From: Zygnema cylindricum | Lineage: Eukaryota > Streptophyta > Zygnematophyceae > Zygnematales > Zygnemataceae | Direction: 5' to 3' | Assembly: GCA_037447655.1 (NCBI GenBank) | Contig: JBBHKE010002128.1 | Location: forward strand, 1-64,000 | DNA: 64,000 bases | Part shown: positions 35,335 to 47,521 of the stretch, piece after piece | Position numbering within the stretch: position 1 is the stretch's first letter | Layout: each line of letters begins with the position of its first letter | Notes under the pieces: generated by a model | Seen by the model: the letters and a program-made list of their open reading frames with translations, nothing else | What the model was told of the DNA's origin: nothing | The model's database searches: none | Position numbers and translations under genes: made by a program

Positions 35335-38300
35335 GCTAGCTCAACACTGCTCTGAAAAATGTTGGAAAATCTATTCAGGTCTACGTCAACTCTGTCAAAT
35401 CTATTGTTGGACAACTAAAAACTGTTGGAGTTGCTTTCACCGATGAAGACATATTTTTTGCAATCTTGGGCGGTCTTTCGGCGTCCTATTTAGCTTTTAT
35501 TTCCTCAATCGATAACTCTTCTACGGCTGTCACCATCTCACCCTTAACTGCTGGTTTAGTTCACGAGGAGACAAAGCACAATTTTTCCGCAATTCATGGA
35601 GCAGCTTTGGCCACATTTCCTCCGCCCAATCGCTCCACAAAAAACTCCTCTTGCCGTTATTGCCTTGCATCATATCACGTCATTGATGCTTGTCTAGTTC
35701 TGAAACGAGAACACGATCGGCAATAACATTATGGGCGGCTAGCTGGAGAATGACAAAATGCTGGGCGAGGTATCTATTCCGGTCAAGCATCAGCGGCTAA
35801 AGCTATTCAACCATCAGTCAACGCTATTTTTGCTCCGACAAATCCGTTCGTCCAAACTCCCTTATATGGCCTGCAACATGTCGCCCACCATTTTCCGTTA
35901 CCTTCCACTCTGTACCCTCACTACGTCTCTAGTCATCAATCCCAAAATTTGGAGTTACCAAATCCTGCTCCCACTAATCAGTATGTTCACCCGTCTTCTG
36001 AATTCGTATATGCGTTACTTACAATATCTCTACTCAATTCGACAAAATCTGTCGATTCTTGGATCATGAATTCTGGTGCATCTCACCATCTCTCTTATAG
36101 ATTGGATTAGTTTACTACCATTTCTCCTCTTTGTCCACCAATGCCGATCCTCTTTGGCAACAACGCCGCTCTTACGGCGACTCAATTTGGCCAGATCCAC
36201 GCGCTCAATCATCTTGATCCACAACTTCCAATCACACTCTCTCAAGTCCCCCTCGTACCTGGCCTTAAAAAGCACCTATTTTCTATTGGTGCAGCCCTTC
36301 ATCAAGGGGCCACAGCTGTATTCTCCCACACCAACGTCAAATATTTTCAACTAGTGATCGTATAGGCAGACTTGGTGTCAAGACCGAAACAATATACATC
36401 CTATGTCACTTCTCCACCTTTGGATCAGCCAACATTGTTACTCCTCTGGCATCGTCTACTCTATCTAAGTGGCATTTTAGACACGGCCACCTTTCACAAT
36501 CTGGCCTCCACCATATCAACACTGGTCTTGTCATCGGCATAGAACCATTCACTGAAAAAAGTTAGTTTTATGTTTTGGATGCATTGAGGGAAAATTATCT
36601 AGACCCTCATTTCCCTGTAGTACTCCAAAAACCTCCACTCCACTCCAATTAGTTCATTCGGACCTTTGTGGTCCCATGTCTATCCCTAGTCCAACTAGTG
36701 CTCTCTATTTTGTCACTTTCATCGACGACGCCACTCGATACTTACCTTTATCCCCTCCGCCGCAAATCTAAAACCTTTGGGAATTTACAGAGTATAAAGT
36801 TCTCATTGAGAATTCATTATTTAGTCGCATTAAAACCCTCCGTACGGATAACGGAGGTGAATACTTCTCCAACAAATTTTCCTCTTTTCTTGCGGCTAAT
36901 GGAATATCTCACAATCAACAACCCCCCATTCGGAACGTTATAATTGCACTCTCCTAAAAATGGCACGTTCCATGTTGCATTACGCTGGTCTGAACACCAC
37001 ATTTTGGGCAGAATGTGTCTCAACGGCGAATTATATTCGAAATCGTTGTCCAACTTCCGTACTCCCTGTTACCCCGTACGAAGCCAAGCACGCCACCAAA
37101 CCAGATGTTTCGCACCTTCGTATATTCGGTTGTGATGCATGGATCAAAAACTTGACACTGATATGAAAATGGCAGAGCCGCGCGAAAAATGGTGTTTTAG
37201 TCGGATACAGCACCGAATCCAAGGCATACCGCATCTGGTTGATTAAGGAATGTCAAGTCGTCCTCAGTCGTGACGTCACCTTCAACAAAATGCCACTCCT
37301 TCTAAAACTTCATGATACAATTTTTACTTTACCTCCTTCCCCATCTCCTCCCTTCACATCTTTTTCCCCCATTGCCTGTGCCTCCTCCGATCCACTTTCA
37401 GTCATCCTCCCTTTGACCTCTCCCAAACTGCTTTCCTTGCCTCCATCCACTCTCACACGATCCCTTTGAGGTTTTCTTCCTCCTTCCACACCATCCCCTC
37501 TCACTCGTACAAACTCTGACCCATACTCTCTCTCTCCCATCCCTCTAGCTAACCCCCCATACAAAATCCCTCCATCCGAACATGTCACTCGCAAAAGTGA
37601 TCGCCTCCAAGCGTAGAAACTCAACCATGGCACTGCAAACTCTGCCACAATTTCTACAATTGTTGTTCCTGTTACCTTCTCTGTTGCCATGGCTAGTCCT
37701 CATCCCGTTGAGAAAAAGGCTTCCACGGACTGTGAATTTGCATCCCTTCTCCAGAACGACACTTGGAGACTTACCTCCCTTCTTCCAGGCAAAAAAGTCA
37801 TCGGCTCCAAGTGGGTTTTTCGGGTGAAGACTAAATCCGACAGCACTCTCGACAGATTTAAAACTCGCTTTGTAGCAAAAAGGTTTTCTTCAAAAAGAGG
37901 GGATCGTCTTCACAGAAACTTACGCCGCGGCTGCAAAGTTCACCTCCATTCGGGTTCTTCTCTCCCTCGCAGCGGCCAATGACTGGCACGTCCATCACAT
38001 GAATGGTCAAACTGCCTTCCTCTATGGGACTCTCACAAAAGAAATCTTCCTCCAACAACCGGAAGGGTATGTATCCTCGGGTTCCGAACATTTGGTATGT
38101 CGTCTCATTAAATCCCTCTATGGCCTTAAGCAAGCTCCTAGGGTTTGGAATAAGCACCTAGTGGCAATCCTCATCCGTGAAGGCTTCTCCAAACTCCTCC
38201 GTGAAAGCTTCTCCAAAGTGAATGCAAACTTTGGCCTCTTCATTCAGGGAACATCTGACACACTTGTCCTTCTTGTCATATATGTAGACGATCTCCTTCT

Positions 38301-38844
38301 TGATGGCCCCTCTCTTTCTCTCATCCATCTTATTAAACAATGCTTAACACCCATTTTTCCATGATAGTCATGGGAGAGGTGGAATATTGCCTTGGGGTCT
38401 TTGTAGATCGGGATCGCCCCAATATAACCCTTTATCTGTTCCAATAAAAGTATATAGGAGAGGTTCTAGCTAGATTTTCCATGGCCGATTGTACTCCTAT
38501 TTCTACCCCTCTTGATCCAAATGTTAAGCTCCTCAAACACTCTGGTGGGCCTGTCCCCAAAGATATACATAAGCAGTACAGGTCAATAGTTGGCAGTCTC
38601 AAGTACACAATGACTAGAACACGTCCAGATATTACTGTCGTTGTTGGCCAACTCATTCAGTTTGTGTCAAATCTTAACTCTGACCATCTCTTTGCAGCAA
38701 AAAGGGTTCTCCGATACCTTCAGGGAACGAAGTCTCTAAAGCTCACCTTCACCGGCTCCTCTCCTCCAACTCTCGTCGGCCACCGTGACGCCGACTCGGG
38801 GGAGACCTGGATTTTTGTCGCAGCACCACCGGCATCTGTTTCTC

Positions 38845-39050
38845 CCTTGGCAGTGCCCTTGTATCTTGGGCATCGAAGAAGCAACCTACTGTTGCCCTTT
38901 CTTCGATAGAGGCTAAGTACATGTCTTCGACTAACGCCACCAAGGTCCCTTGGCAGTGCCATTGTATCTTGGGCATCGAAGAAGCAACCTACTGTTGCCC
39001 TTTCTTCGATAGAGGCTAAGTACATGTCTACGACTAACGCCACCAAGGAG
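38845..39050 (+). repeat. 103-bp tandem duplication in RNase H
   Basis: Two nearly identical units (CATCGAAGAAGCAACC at 38871 and 38974) duplicate the S-S-I-E-A-K-Y-M segment around an RNase H active-site Glu. Confidence 0.9.
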
Positions 39051-39352
39051 GCCCTCTGGCTTCGCTCCTTCCTCCTCAATATGCAATTCTGTCCTTCTTC
39101 TACCACCATTATTTTTTTGTGATTCTCAAGGGGCCCTTGCCCTAATGAATAACCTTATTCATCACCGCAGGACAAAGCACATAGACATTCAATACCATTT
39201 TACTTGCGACGCCATTACTGCAGGCACTATTATTTTCCACCATTGTCCCATTCATCTTCAAATGGCAGATTTTTTGACCAAGGCTCTTCCCTGGCCTCAA
39301 TTTGAGGCTCAGCGCTCCTCAGTCAGCCTCCGTTTCTAGCAAAGCGGGGGGT

Positions 39353-40231
39353 TGCTGGAATTTTGAATTCTTCCCAATTCTCCTTTGCTACAAACTTAGT
39401 TTTTAAATGACTTATTACTAGATAACGATGTCTAATATTTTGATTCTAGTCATTTCCTTTGTGTACCTCTGTTCTAGATTTAGTTAGATTTAGCTTTAGA
39501 TATTTATTTTAGATCTAGATCTTTTCTCTTCTTCTTACGAAAGGTCACCTTGCCCTTTCAACACACTTGGAAGACCCAAGTGACCCTTCGGTATCACTAC
39601 AGGCTGTAGATTAGTGTGTCAGACTTATACTACATGAAACCTTCAGTTAGTATTTTGACCTTTTGTCTTCGTTGTAAAGGTTACCAATTTTATATTATTT
39701 GCAATCTTTTTTCATTTGCATTTCTCTGTCTGTTCTTTGTGTATTTTTGTCTGTTACCATGTTCTAGATTAAGTTGGATTTACCTTTAGATTTATGTTTT
39801 AGATCTAGATCTTTTCTCTTCTTCTTACGAAATGTCACTTTTCCGTTTCAACACACTTGGAAGAGCCAAGTGACCCTTCAGGATCACTACAGGCTGCAGA
39901 TTAGTTTGTCAAACTTATCTACATGACACCTAGATTAAGTTAGATTTAGCTTTAGATATATGTTTTAGATCTAGATCTTTTCTCTTCTTCTTACGAAATG
40001 TCACTTTGCCCTTTCAACACACTTGGAAGAGCCAAGTGACCCTTCAGGATCACTACAGGATGGAGATTAGTGTGTCAGACTTATCTACGTGACACCTTCA
40101 GCTAGTATTTTAACCTTTTGTCTTCATTGTAAAGGTTACCAATTTTATATTATTTGCAATCTTTTTTCATTTGCATTTCTCTCTCTTTTCTTTCTCTATT
40201 TCAGTCTGTTACCATGACGTCTCATTCTATA
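39353..40231 (+). repeat. 3' LTR of copia E, internally duplicated
   Basis: Preceded by the polypurine tract AAAGCGGGGGG. A unit of about 170 bp beginning TCTAGATTAAGTT occurs three times (39470, 39762, 39931), and the intervening LTR tail is duplicated once. It ends ATTCTATA before the attct target duplication, and retains the gag ATG. Confidence 0.88.
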
Positions 40232-41237
40232 ATTCTCCCTCCCTCATTATCTCTCCCTCGTTCTCCCTCCCTCATTCCCTCTCCCTCATTCTCCCTCCCT
40301 CATTCTCCCTCCCTCATTCTCCCTCCTTCATTCTCCCTCCCTCATTCCCTCTCCCTCATTCCCCCTCCCTTATTCTACCTCCCTCATTCCCTCTCCCTCA
40401 TTACCCTTCCCACATTCTCCCTTCCTCATTCTCCCTCGTTAAATCCCCCTCTCTCATTCTCTCTCCCTCATTCTCTCTCAGTCATTCCATCTCCCTCAAT
40501 CCCTCTCCTTTATTCCCCATCCCTCATTCACTCTCCCTCTACTCCCTCTATCATTCTCCCACGCATATTCTCTCTTTTATTCTCCCTCCCTCGTTCTCCC
40601 TCCTTTATTTTCCCTCCCTCATTCTCTCTCCCTCATTCCCTCTCCCTCATTCTCCCTCCCTCCATCTCTCTCCCTCCTTCCTCCCTCCTACCTCCTCCCT
40701 TTCGCTCCTTCAATCGCTCCTCTCTCGCTCTTTCTCCCTCCCTCATTCTCCCTCCCTCATTCTCCCTCTCTCTTCTCTTTCCCTCATTTTCTCGACCTCA
40801 TGCTCTCTCTCTCATTCTCCCTCCCTCATTCTCTCTCCCTATTCTCTCTCCCTAAATCTCCCTCCCTCTTTCCCTCTCCCTCTTTTTCCCTCCCTCATTC
40901 TCCCTCCCTCATTCTCCCTCCCTCATTCCCTCTCAGTCATTCCATCTCCCTCAATTTCTCTCTCTCATTCCCTCCCTCATTCTCTCTCCCTCATTCTCTC
41001 TCCCTTATTCTCCCTCCCTCATTTTCCCTCCCTCATTCTCCCTCCCACCCTCATTCCCCCTCCCTCATTCTCCCTCCCTCCCTCCCTCATTCTCCCTCCC
41101 TCATTCCCCCTCCCTCATTCCCCCTCCCTCATTCCTTCTCCCTCATTCTCCCTCCCTCATTCCCTCTTTCTCATTCTCTCTCCCTCATGTCTTCTTCCTC
41201 ATTCTCCCTCCCTCATTCCCTCTTTCTCATTCTCCCT
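40232..41237. repeat. pyrimidine-rich satellite, block 2
   Basis: Continuation of the block 1 array after the copia E insertion, with the same 14-bp core. It ends at an assembly gap. Confidence 0.9.
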
Positions 41238-41247
41238 NNNNNNNNNN
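41238..41247. other. assembly gap (10 N)
   Basis: Ten N of unknown true length at the edge of the satellite. The array probably collapsed here. Confidence 0.99.
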
Positions 41248-41321
41248 ACTAAAAGGAGAAACAAATAAGGCATCAGTACACCAAAAAAGTCAAAATCGTT
41301 ACGATGAAGGAGAACAAGGAT

Positions 41322-43433
41322 GAACAAGAGGAAGTAGCATTGCTAAAACTGAAAAAACCACATGACTACGGAATAAACAAAGAGGAAAATCAAGGCAAAA
41401 CCGACAAAAATACGAAAGAATAGCAGGGAAATCAAAAACACCCTAAAAAGCAAACTCCTTGGTTATGAATAACGCACATATTTTTTAGAAATGCCACAAC
41501 AATTTCCATATGTTAAAACTGGGTCCAAATGTCGTGATTCAACATATTGGTTGATGATAAGTTTAGTCTTTTTCATTTTGGCATTTTTTTCCAATAATTT
41601 CCATGTATCAAATGGTTTCCCCTCGCTTGTTTATGATTAAATATTATTCCAATTTTAATTCTTCTTTGGTAACGTTATTTAGATTCATTAGAAAAAGGCA
41701 CGACCCAAAAAAAACTCAAAAGAGGAACTCGAGCACACATCTTGGTATACGCCACCAATAAAAACTTGGAGCACACTTTTGATAGGGAACATAACCATAG
41801 TGTCATATGTCTTACAATAAAGAGAGGGAGGTGAGTTGACTAATGGACGATGGGATGCTTCCACTCAACAACACCGTGAATCGCTATTAATGTTAATAAT
41901 TATTTTGCCACTTAAAACATCTTTTCTCTGTACACACTTTTCCTGTTTTGCATGGAGACCGCCAATTGGAAGGTGAGAATCTTGCCTCTAAATCGCAACC
42001 GTCAGATCCACAATCCGACGACTGTACGGAGAAAATATGTTAAAAGTGGCAAAAAAAACATTAACACTAATAGCGATACACGGTGTAGTTGTAAGATAGA
42101 AATTTGTGACACCGAGCATTCACTCTCCCAAAGGTCCAATTAACAATAATAGCCTTTAAATCCCTATGTCACCTAAAAAAAAAACCTAAAAAAAAAGAGA
42201 AAAAGAAAAAAAAACCTCTAAAAAAAATATCATAAAAAAAAAATTCCCAACCCTCCAAAAAAACACTTGAAAAAATGACCATAGATAAAGTCTCTCTCCA
42301 CCCTTTACTTAAAGCACGCTGTTCTCCTCTATCTCAGGTTTAATGTTATAATATAGATAAGTGTCTTTTCATTTCCTTTCCCCTTCGACTATTTCTCTCT
42401 TTGCCTTTCTTTTCCTTTACCACTCTCTCCCTCTCTCTCTATTTTTACATTCATACTCTTTATTCTCCCTCTTTATCCTCTATCTCTCCCTCTCTCCCTT
42501 TGCCCCCACTATTTCTCTCTTTTGCACTCTATATTTCTCAACCTCTCTCCCCCTCTCTCTATCTCACTGCCTCTTTTTTTTGTTCCTTTATCTCTCCTTC
42601 TTTCATTTCCTTAACCTAAACCTCTCCCCGTCTTTCTCTTTCGCTCTCTCCTTGTCTCACTTCCTCTCTCTTTCTATCCCCCTCTCTCTCTTTTCCTTTT
42701 TTTCTCTCTTTTGCTACCTCGTTCTTGTACTCTCTCTCTTTTTTGGTTCACATGTAGTTTTTCAGTTTTAGCTTTGTTGCCCTTTTTTGTTCCCATGGAC
42801 TCTGACGGTTTACCATCGCGCTTTTTAATAAAGTTGGTGATTTATGACAAAAATATCAACAATAATAACTACAGGAATAATAATAAAAACATGAATAACA
42901 ATAACAAAAATAATAGAACAACAAAGGTAACGACAATAATAATAATAAGAATGATAATAACATAATCATCATGATAACGATAACGTTATCAATAACGATA
43001 ATAATGACAAACCTACCGGAAGGCAAAATCCTTAACTTTCAACGAGTTAATAATTTAACACGAATGCAATTAAAAAAGATGTTTTGCGTGACAAAAGAAA
43101 CGTTGACGTTAACCGTGATACGTGGTGTTGTGAAATATGCCACTTGTCCAATGATCCATAATATTGAAGGTTAGCACTAAAACTTGACTGCTCTCTTATT
43201 TTAAACAAATAACGAAATTGAATTAAGTTAAGCTTACTTTTTATGGTATTGATATTAAGGGCCGATTTTATTAAAAAGCGCGATGGTAAACCATCTGAGT
43301 CCACAAGAACAAGAGGAAGTAGCATTGCTAAAACTGAAAAAACCACATGACTACGGAATAAACAAAGAGGAAAATCAAGGCAAAACCGACAAAAATACGA
43401 AAGAATAGCAGGGAAATCAAAAACACCCTAAAA
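41322..43433 (+). repeat. 127-bp direct repeat pair
   Basis: 41322-41448 and 43307-43433 are essentially identical. The second copy overlaps the right arm of the foldback repeat at 42749-43353. A full left arm is not seen near 41250 because the gap lies there. Confidence 0.85.
42749..43353. repeat. foldback element with arms of about 90 bp
   Basis: The left arm (about 42749-42836) and right arm (about 43262-43353) are inverted copies sharing GGTTTACCATCGCGCTTTTT and CAGTTTTAGC, separated by about 430 bp that is AAT-rich. It could be a MITE or a foldback element. No clear target duplication was found. Confidence 0.65.
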
Positions 43434-43717
43434 TTGTTACAATAAATAACTTATTATATTTAGGATAGACAATGAAACATTATTATGAGGTTGGATAATT
43501 AATTGTTTTTTTTGGGTAGATAACTAGATTATATTATTAAGATGGGTAATTTAACTATTATTAAAAAGATGGATGATCAAAATATTATTACATATCCCCT
43601 CTCTATCTCAATCTTGCTCTTTTTTTCTCTATTTCTCCCATTTTCACCTCAAGTTTTTGAGAGAATATATAACTGCGTCAAACTATATTCAAAAAATATC
43701 TCTTACTTCTAGCATTC

Positions 43718-43925
43718 AAGATTCCACACCTTATGAAGCCAAGACAAGCACCAAACTAAATATCTCTCATCTCGTGTATTTTCTTACGCCCAAATCAAAA
43801 CCAAAAAAAATGGCTATCTCAATGGCTTCAATACTCAAATCGTCGATGAAGTCTTTCTCCAAAAAGATGCTTTAGACTTCAACCAAACTTATGCAAACTT
43901 CACCCGCGTTGGTACTTGAACGTGT
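43718..43925 (+). pseudogene. copia pol relic
   Basis: TPYEAKTSTKLNISHL resembles the integrase C-terminal segment of copia E (TPYEAKHATKPDVSHL). About 40 codons later, FNQTYANFTRVGT resembles the RT segment with ETFAPVARLTS. The intervening integrase and RT parts are deleted. Confidence 0.6.
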
Positions 43926-43954
43926 CCCTACAATTTTTCCCTCCCAACAAACCC

Positions 43955-46900
43955 TTATCACTCATTCTCTCTCCCTGATTCTCTCTCTCTCATTCCCTCT
44001 ACATCATTCCATCTACATCATTCCCTCTCCATCCGTCTCTCTCCCTCATTCTCCTTTCCTCTTCTCTCTCCCTCATTCTCTCTCCCTTATTCCCCCTCCC
44101 TCTTCTCTCTCTCTCATTCTCTCTCCCTCATTCTCCCTCTTTTATTCTCTCTCCCTCATTCTATCACCCTCATCCTCTCTCCCTCTTCTCTCTCCCTCAT
44201 TCTCTCACCCTCTACTCCCTCCCTCATTCTCCCTTTATCTTCTCTTTCCCTCATTCTCTCTCCCTCTACTCCCTCCCTCTACTCCCTCCCTCCTTCTCTC
44301 TCCCTCTTCTCTCTCCCTCATTCTCTCTCCCTCTTCTCTCTCCCCCATTCTCTCTCCCTCATTCTCTCTCCCTCATTCTCCCTCCCTCGTTCTCCCTCCC
44401 TCAATCTCCCTCCCTCATCTCTCTCATTCATCTCTCCCGCTCATCTCCCTCGCTCATTCTCCCTCCCTCGTTCTATCTCCCAATTTCTCACTCCCTCTTT
44501 CTCTCTCCCTCTCTCTCTCCCTCTTTCTCCATCCCCCTTTCTCCCTCACTCTTTCTCCCTCCCTCGATCCCCTCCCTCATTCTCTCTCCCTCTTTCTCCC
44601 TCCCTAATTCACCCTCCCTTATTCTCTCTCCCTCATTCTCCCTCCCTCATCTCTCTCCCTCATTCTCCCTTCCTCATTCTCAATCCCTCTTCTCTCTCCC
44701 TCTTCTCTCTCCCTCATTCTCTCTCCCTCATTCTCTCTTCATCTTTCTCCCTCCTTCTTTCTCCCTCCGTCATTCTCCCTCCCACTTTCTCCCTCCCTCT
44801 TTCTCCCTCTTTCATTCTCTCTCCCTTATCTCTCTCCCTCATCTCTCAGCCTCATCTCCCTCATTCATTCTCTCTCTCTTATCTCTCTTCCTCATCTCCC
44901 TCGCTAATACTCCCTCCCTCATTCTCTATCCCTCTTTCTCCCTCCCTCTTTCTCCCTCTCTCGATCTCTCTCCCTCATTCTCTCCCGCTTATTCTTCCTC
45001 CCGCTTTCTCTCTCCTTTTTTCTCCCTCCCCGATTCTCCCTCCCTCATTCTCTCTCCCTCATTCTCCCTCCCTCATTCTCCCTCCTCCCTCCCTCATTCT
45101 CCCTCCCTCTTCTCCTCTTTATCTCTCAATTATTCTCTCTCCCTCATTCTCTCTCTCTCATTCTCTCTCCCTCTTCTCCCTCCCTCTTCTCACTCCCTCA
45201 TTCTCCCTCCCTCTTTCTCTCTCCCTTTTCTCTCTCTCTCTTTCCCTCTCTCTCTTTCTCTCTCCCTAATTCTCCCTCCATCATTCTCTCTCCTTCATTC
45301 TCCCTCCTCCTTCCCTCATTCTCCCTCCCCCTTTTCCTCTTTCTCCCGCCCTTATTCTCTCTCCCTTACCTCTCTCCCTCTTCTCCCTCCCTTTTCTCTC
45401 TCCTTTATTCTATCTCCCTCACTCTCTCTCCCTCACTCTCTTTCCCTCTACTCTCTCCCTTATTCTCCCTCCCTCATTCTCCCTCCCACTTCTCCTCTTT
45501 CTCTCTCCCTCATTCTCTCTCCCTCATTCTCCCTCCCCATTCTCTCTCCCTCCTTCTCTCTCCCTCTTCTCTCTCCCTCATTCTCTCTCCCTCTTCTATC
45601 TCCCTAATTCTCTCTCCCTCATTCTCTCTCCCTCATTTTCCCTCCCTCGTTCTCCCTCCCTCGTTCTCCCTCCCTCAATCTCCCTCCCTCATCTCTCTCA
45701 TTCATCTCTCCCGCTCATCTCCCTCGCTCATTCTCCCTCCCTCATTCTATCTCCCACTTTCTCACTCCCTCTTTCTCTCTCCCTCTCTCTCTCCCTCTTT
45801 CTCCATCCCCCTTTCTCCCTCACTCTTTCTCCCTCCCTCGATCTCCTCCCCCATTCTCTCTCCCTCTTTCTCCCTCCCTAATTCACCCTCCCTCATTCTC
45901 TCTCCCTCATTCTCCCTCCTTGATCCTCTCTCCCTCTTATCTCTCCCTCATTCTCTCTCCCTCATCTCTCTCCCTCATTCTCCCTTCCTCATTCTCCATC
46001 CCTCTTCTCTCTCCCTCTTCTCTCTCCCTCATTCCCCCTCCCTCATTCTTTCTTCATCTTTCTCCCTCCCTCTTTCTCCCTCCTTTATTCTCCCTCCCAC
46101 TTTCTCCCTCACCTCTTTCTCCCTCTTTCATTCTCTCTCCCTTATCTCTCTCCCTCATCTCTCAGCCTCATCTCTCTCTTTCATTCTCTCTCTTATCTCT
46201 CTCCCTCATCTCCCTCGCTAATACTCCCTCCCTCATTCTCTCTCCCTCCTTCTCCCTCCCTCTTTCTATCTCCCTATTTCTCTCTCCCTCTTTCTCCCTC
46301 CCTCTTTCTCCCTCCCTCGATCTCTCTCCCTCATTCTCTCCCCCTTATTCTCCCTCCCGCTTTCTCTCTCCTTTTTTCTCCCTCCCCGATTCCCCCTCCC
46401 TCATTCTCTCTCCGTCATTCTCCCTCCCTCATTCTCCCTCCTCACTCCCTCATTCTCCATCCTCCCTCCCTCATTCTCCCTGCAACTTCTCCTCTTTATC
46501 TCTCACTTATTCTCTCTCCCTCGTTCTCTCTCTCTCTCTCATTCTCTCTCCCTCTTCTCCCTCCCTCTTCTCACTCCATCATTCTCTCTCCCTCATTCTC
46601 TCTCCCTTTTCTCTCTCCCTCTACTCCCTCCCTCATTTTTCCTCCCTCATTCTCCCTCCCTTTTCTATTTCCCTCATTCTCAATCCCTCTACTCCCTCTC
46701 TCATTCTTCCCTCCTCATTCTCTCTCCCTCCTTTTCCCTCCCTTTTCTCTCTCTCTTCTCCCACCTTTCTCTCTCCCTCTTTCTCTCTCGCTATTTCTCC
46801 CTCCCTCTATCTCCCTCCCTCTTTCTCTCTCCCTTTTCTCTCTCTCTCTTTCTCTCTCCCTAATTCTCCCTCCATCATTCTCTCTCCTTCATTCTCCCTC

Positions 46901-47468
46901 CTCCCTCCCTCATTCTCCCTCCCCCTTTTCCTCTTTCTCCCGCCCTTATTCTCTCTCCCTTACCTCTCTCCCTCTTCTCCCTCCCTTTTCTCTCTCCTTT
47001 ATTCACTCTCCCTCACTCTCTCTCCCTCACTCTCTTTCCCTTTACTCTCTCCCTCATTCTCCCTCCCTCATTCTCCCTCCCACTTCTCCTCTTTCTCTCT
47101 CCCTCATTCTCTCTCCCTCATTCTCCCTCCCCATTCTCTCTCCATCATTCTCTCCCTCACTCTCTCTCCCTCTTCTCTCTCCCTCTACCCCCTCCCTCAT
47201 TCTCCCTCTCTTATTCTTCCTCCTTCCTCCTCTCTCCCTCTTCTCTCTCCATCCATCTCTTGCCCTCCTCTTCTCTCCCTCATCTCTCTCCCTCCTCTCT
47301 ACCTTTTCTCCCTACTATATTCTCTCCTCTTCTCTCTCCCTCCTCTCTCCCTATTCTCCCACCTTTATTCTCCCTCCCTCATTCTCTCTCCCTCATTCTC
47401 CCTCCCTCATTCTCTCTCACTTATTTTCTCTCCGCCATTCTCCCTCCCTCTCAGTCTCCCTCCTTTTC
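43955..47468. repeat. pyrimidine-rich satellite, block 3
   Basis: Same theme with more CTCTCTCCCTCTT units. It contains long internal duplications. 44390-44620 recurs at about 45660-45890 (offset about 1270 bp), and a CCTCTTTCTCCCGCCC landmark at about 45335 recurs at about 46930 (offset about 1590 bp). The 519-residue frame here is an artefact of the stop-free repeat. Confidence 0.88.
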
Positions 47469-47521
47469 TAATAAATTAGCGGCCATAACAAAGGAAATGA
47501 CTCTCAGTCTCCCTCCTTCTC

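Larger units (their letters stand above)
34855..39342 (+). pseudogene. copia E gag-pol remnant
   Basis: Gag starts at 34855 in the LTR (MTSHLIGYRP) and has several stops plus a 137-bp tandem duplication (35061-35334). The zinc knuckle C-RY-C-LASY-H-VIDA-C is near 35655. In the protease motif the catalytic Asp is replaced (WIMNSGASHH near 36057). The integrase GCIEGK block is near 36570. TLRTDNGGEY is near 36840, after which the sequence jumps to ERYNCTLLKMARSM, losing residues around the catalytic Glu. RT spans 37690-38360 with YVDD near 38285. RNase H spans 38481-39340 with a 103-bp tandem duplication. Not functional. Confidence 0.85.
34449..40231 (+). mobile_element. Ty1/copia element E, complete with target duplication
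   Basis: Bounded by a 5-bp target duplication attct (34444-34448 and 40232-40236) within the satellite, so both ends are certain. The LTRs are 34449-34872 and 39353-40231. The 3' LTR is about twice as long because of internal duplications. The interior follows copia order. Confidence 0.93.
41248..43717. other. non-satellite island, no gene seen
   Basis: AT-rich sequence with a pyrimidine-rich stretch (42360-42760) and an AAT/AAC-rich stretch (42850-43000). It holds the direct repeat and the foldback repeat listed separately. The open frame at 42361-42771 is low complexity. Confidence 0.6.

Noticed and set aside
45920-47479. 519-residue frame, with similar frames at 40154-41268 and 43891-44607
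   Set aside because: The same satellite translated. The frame ends where the array ends.
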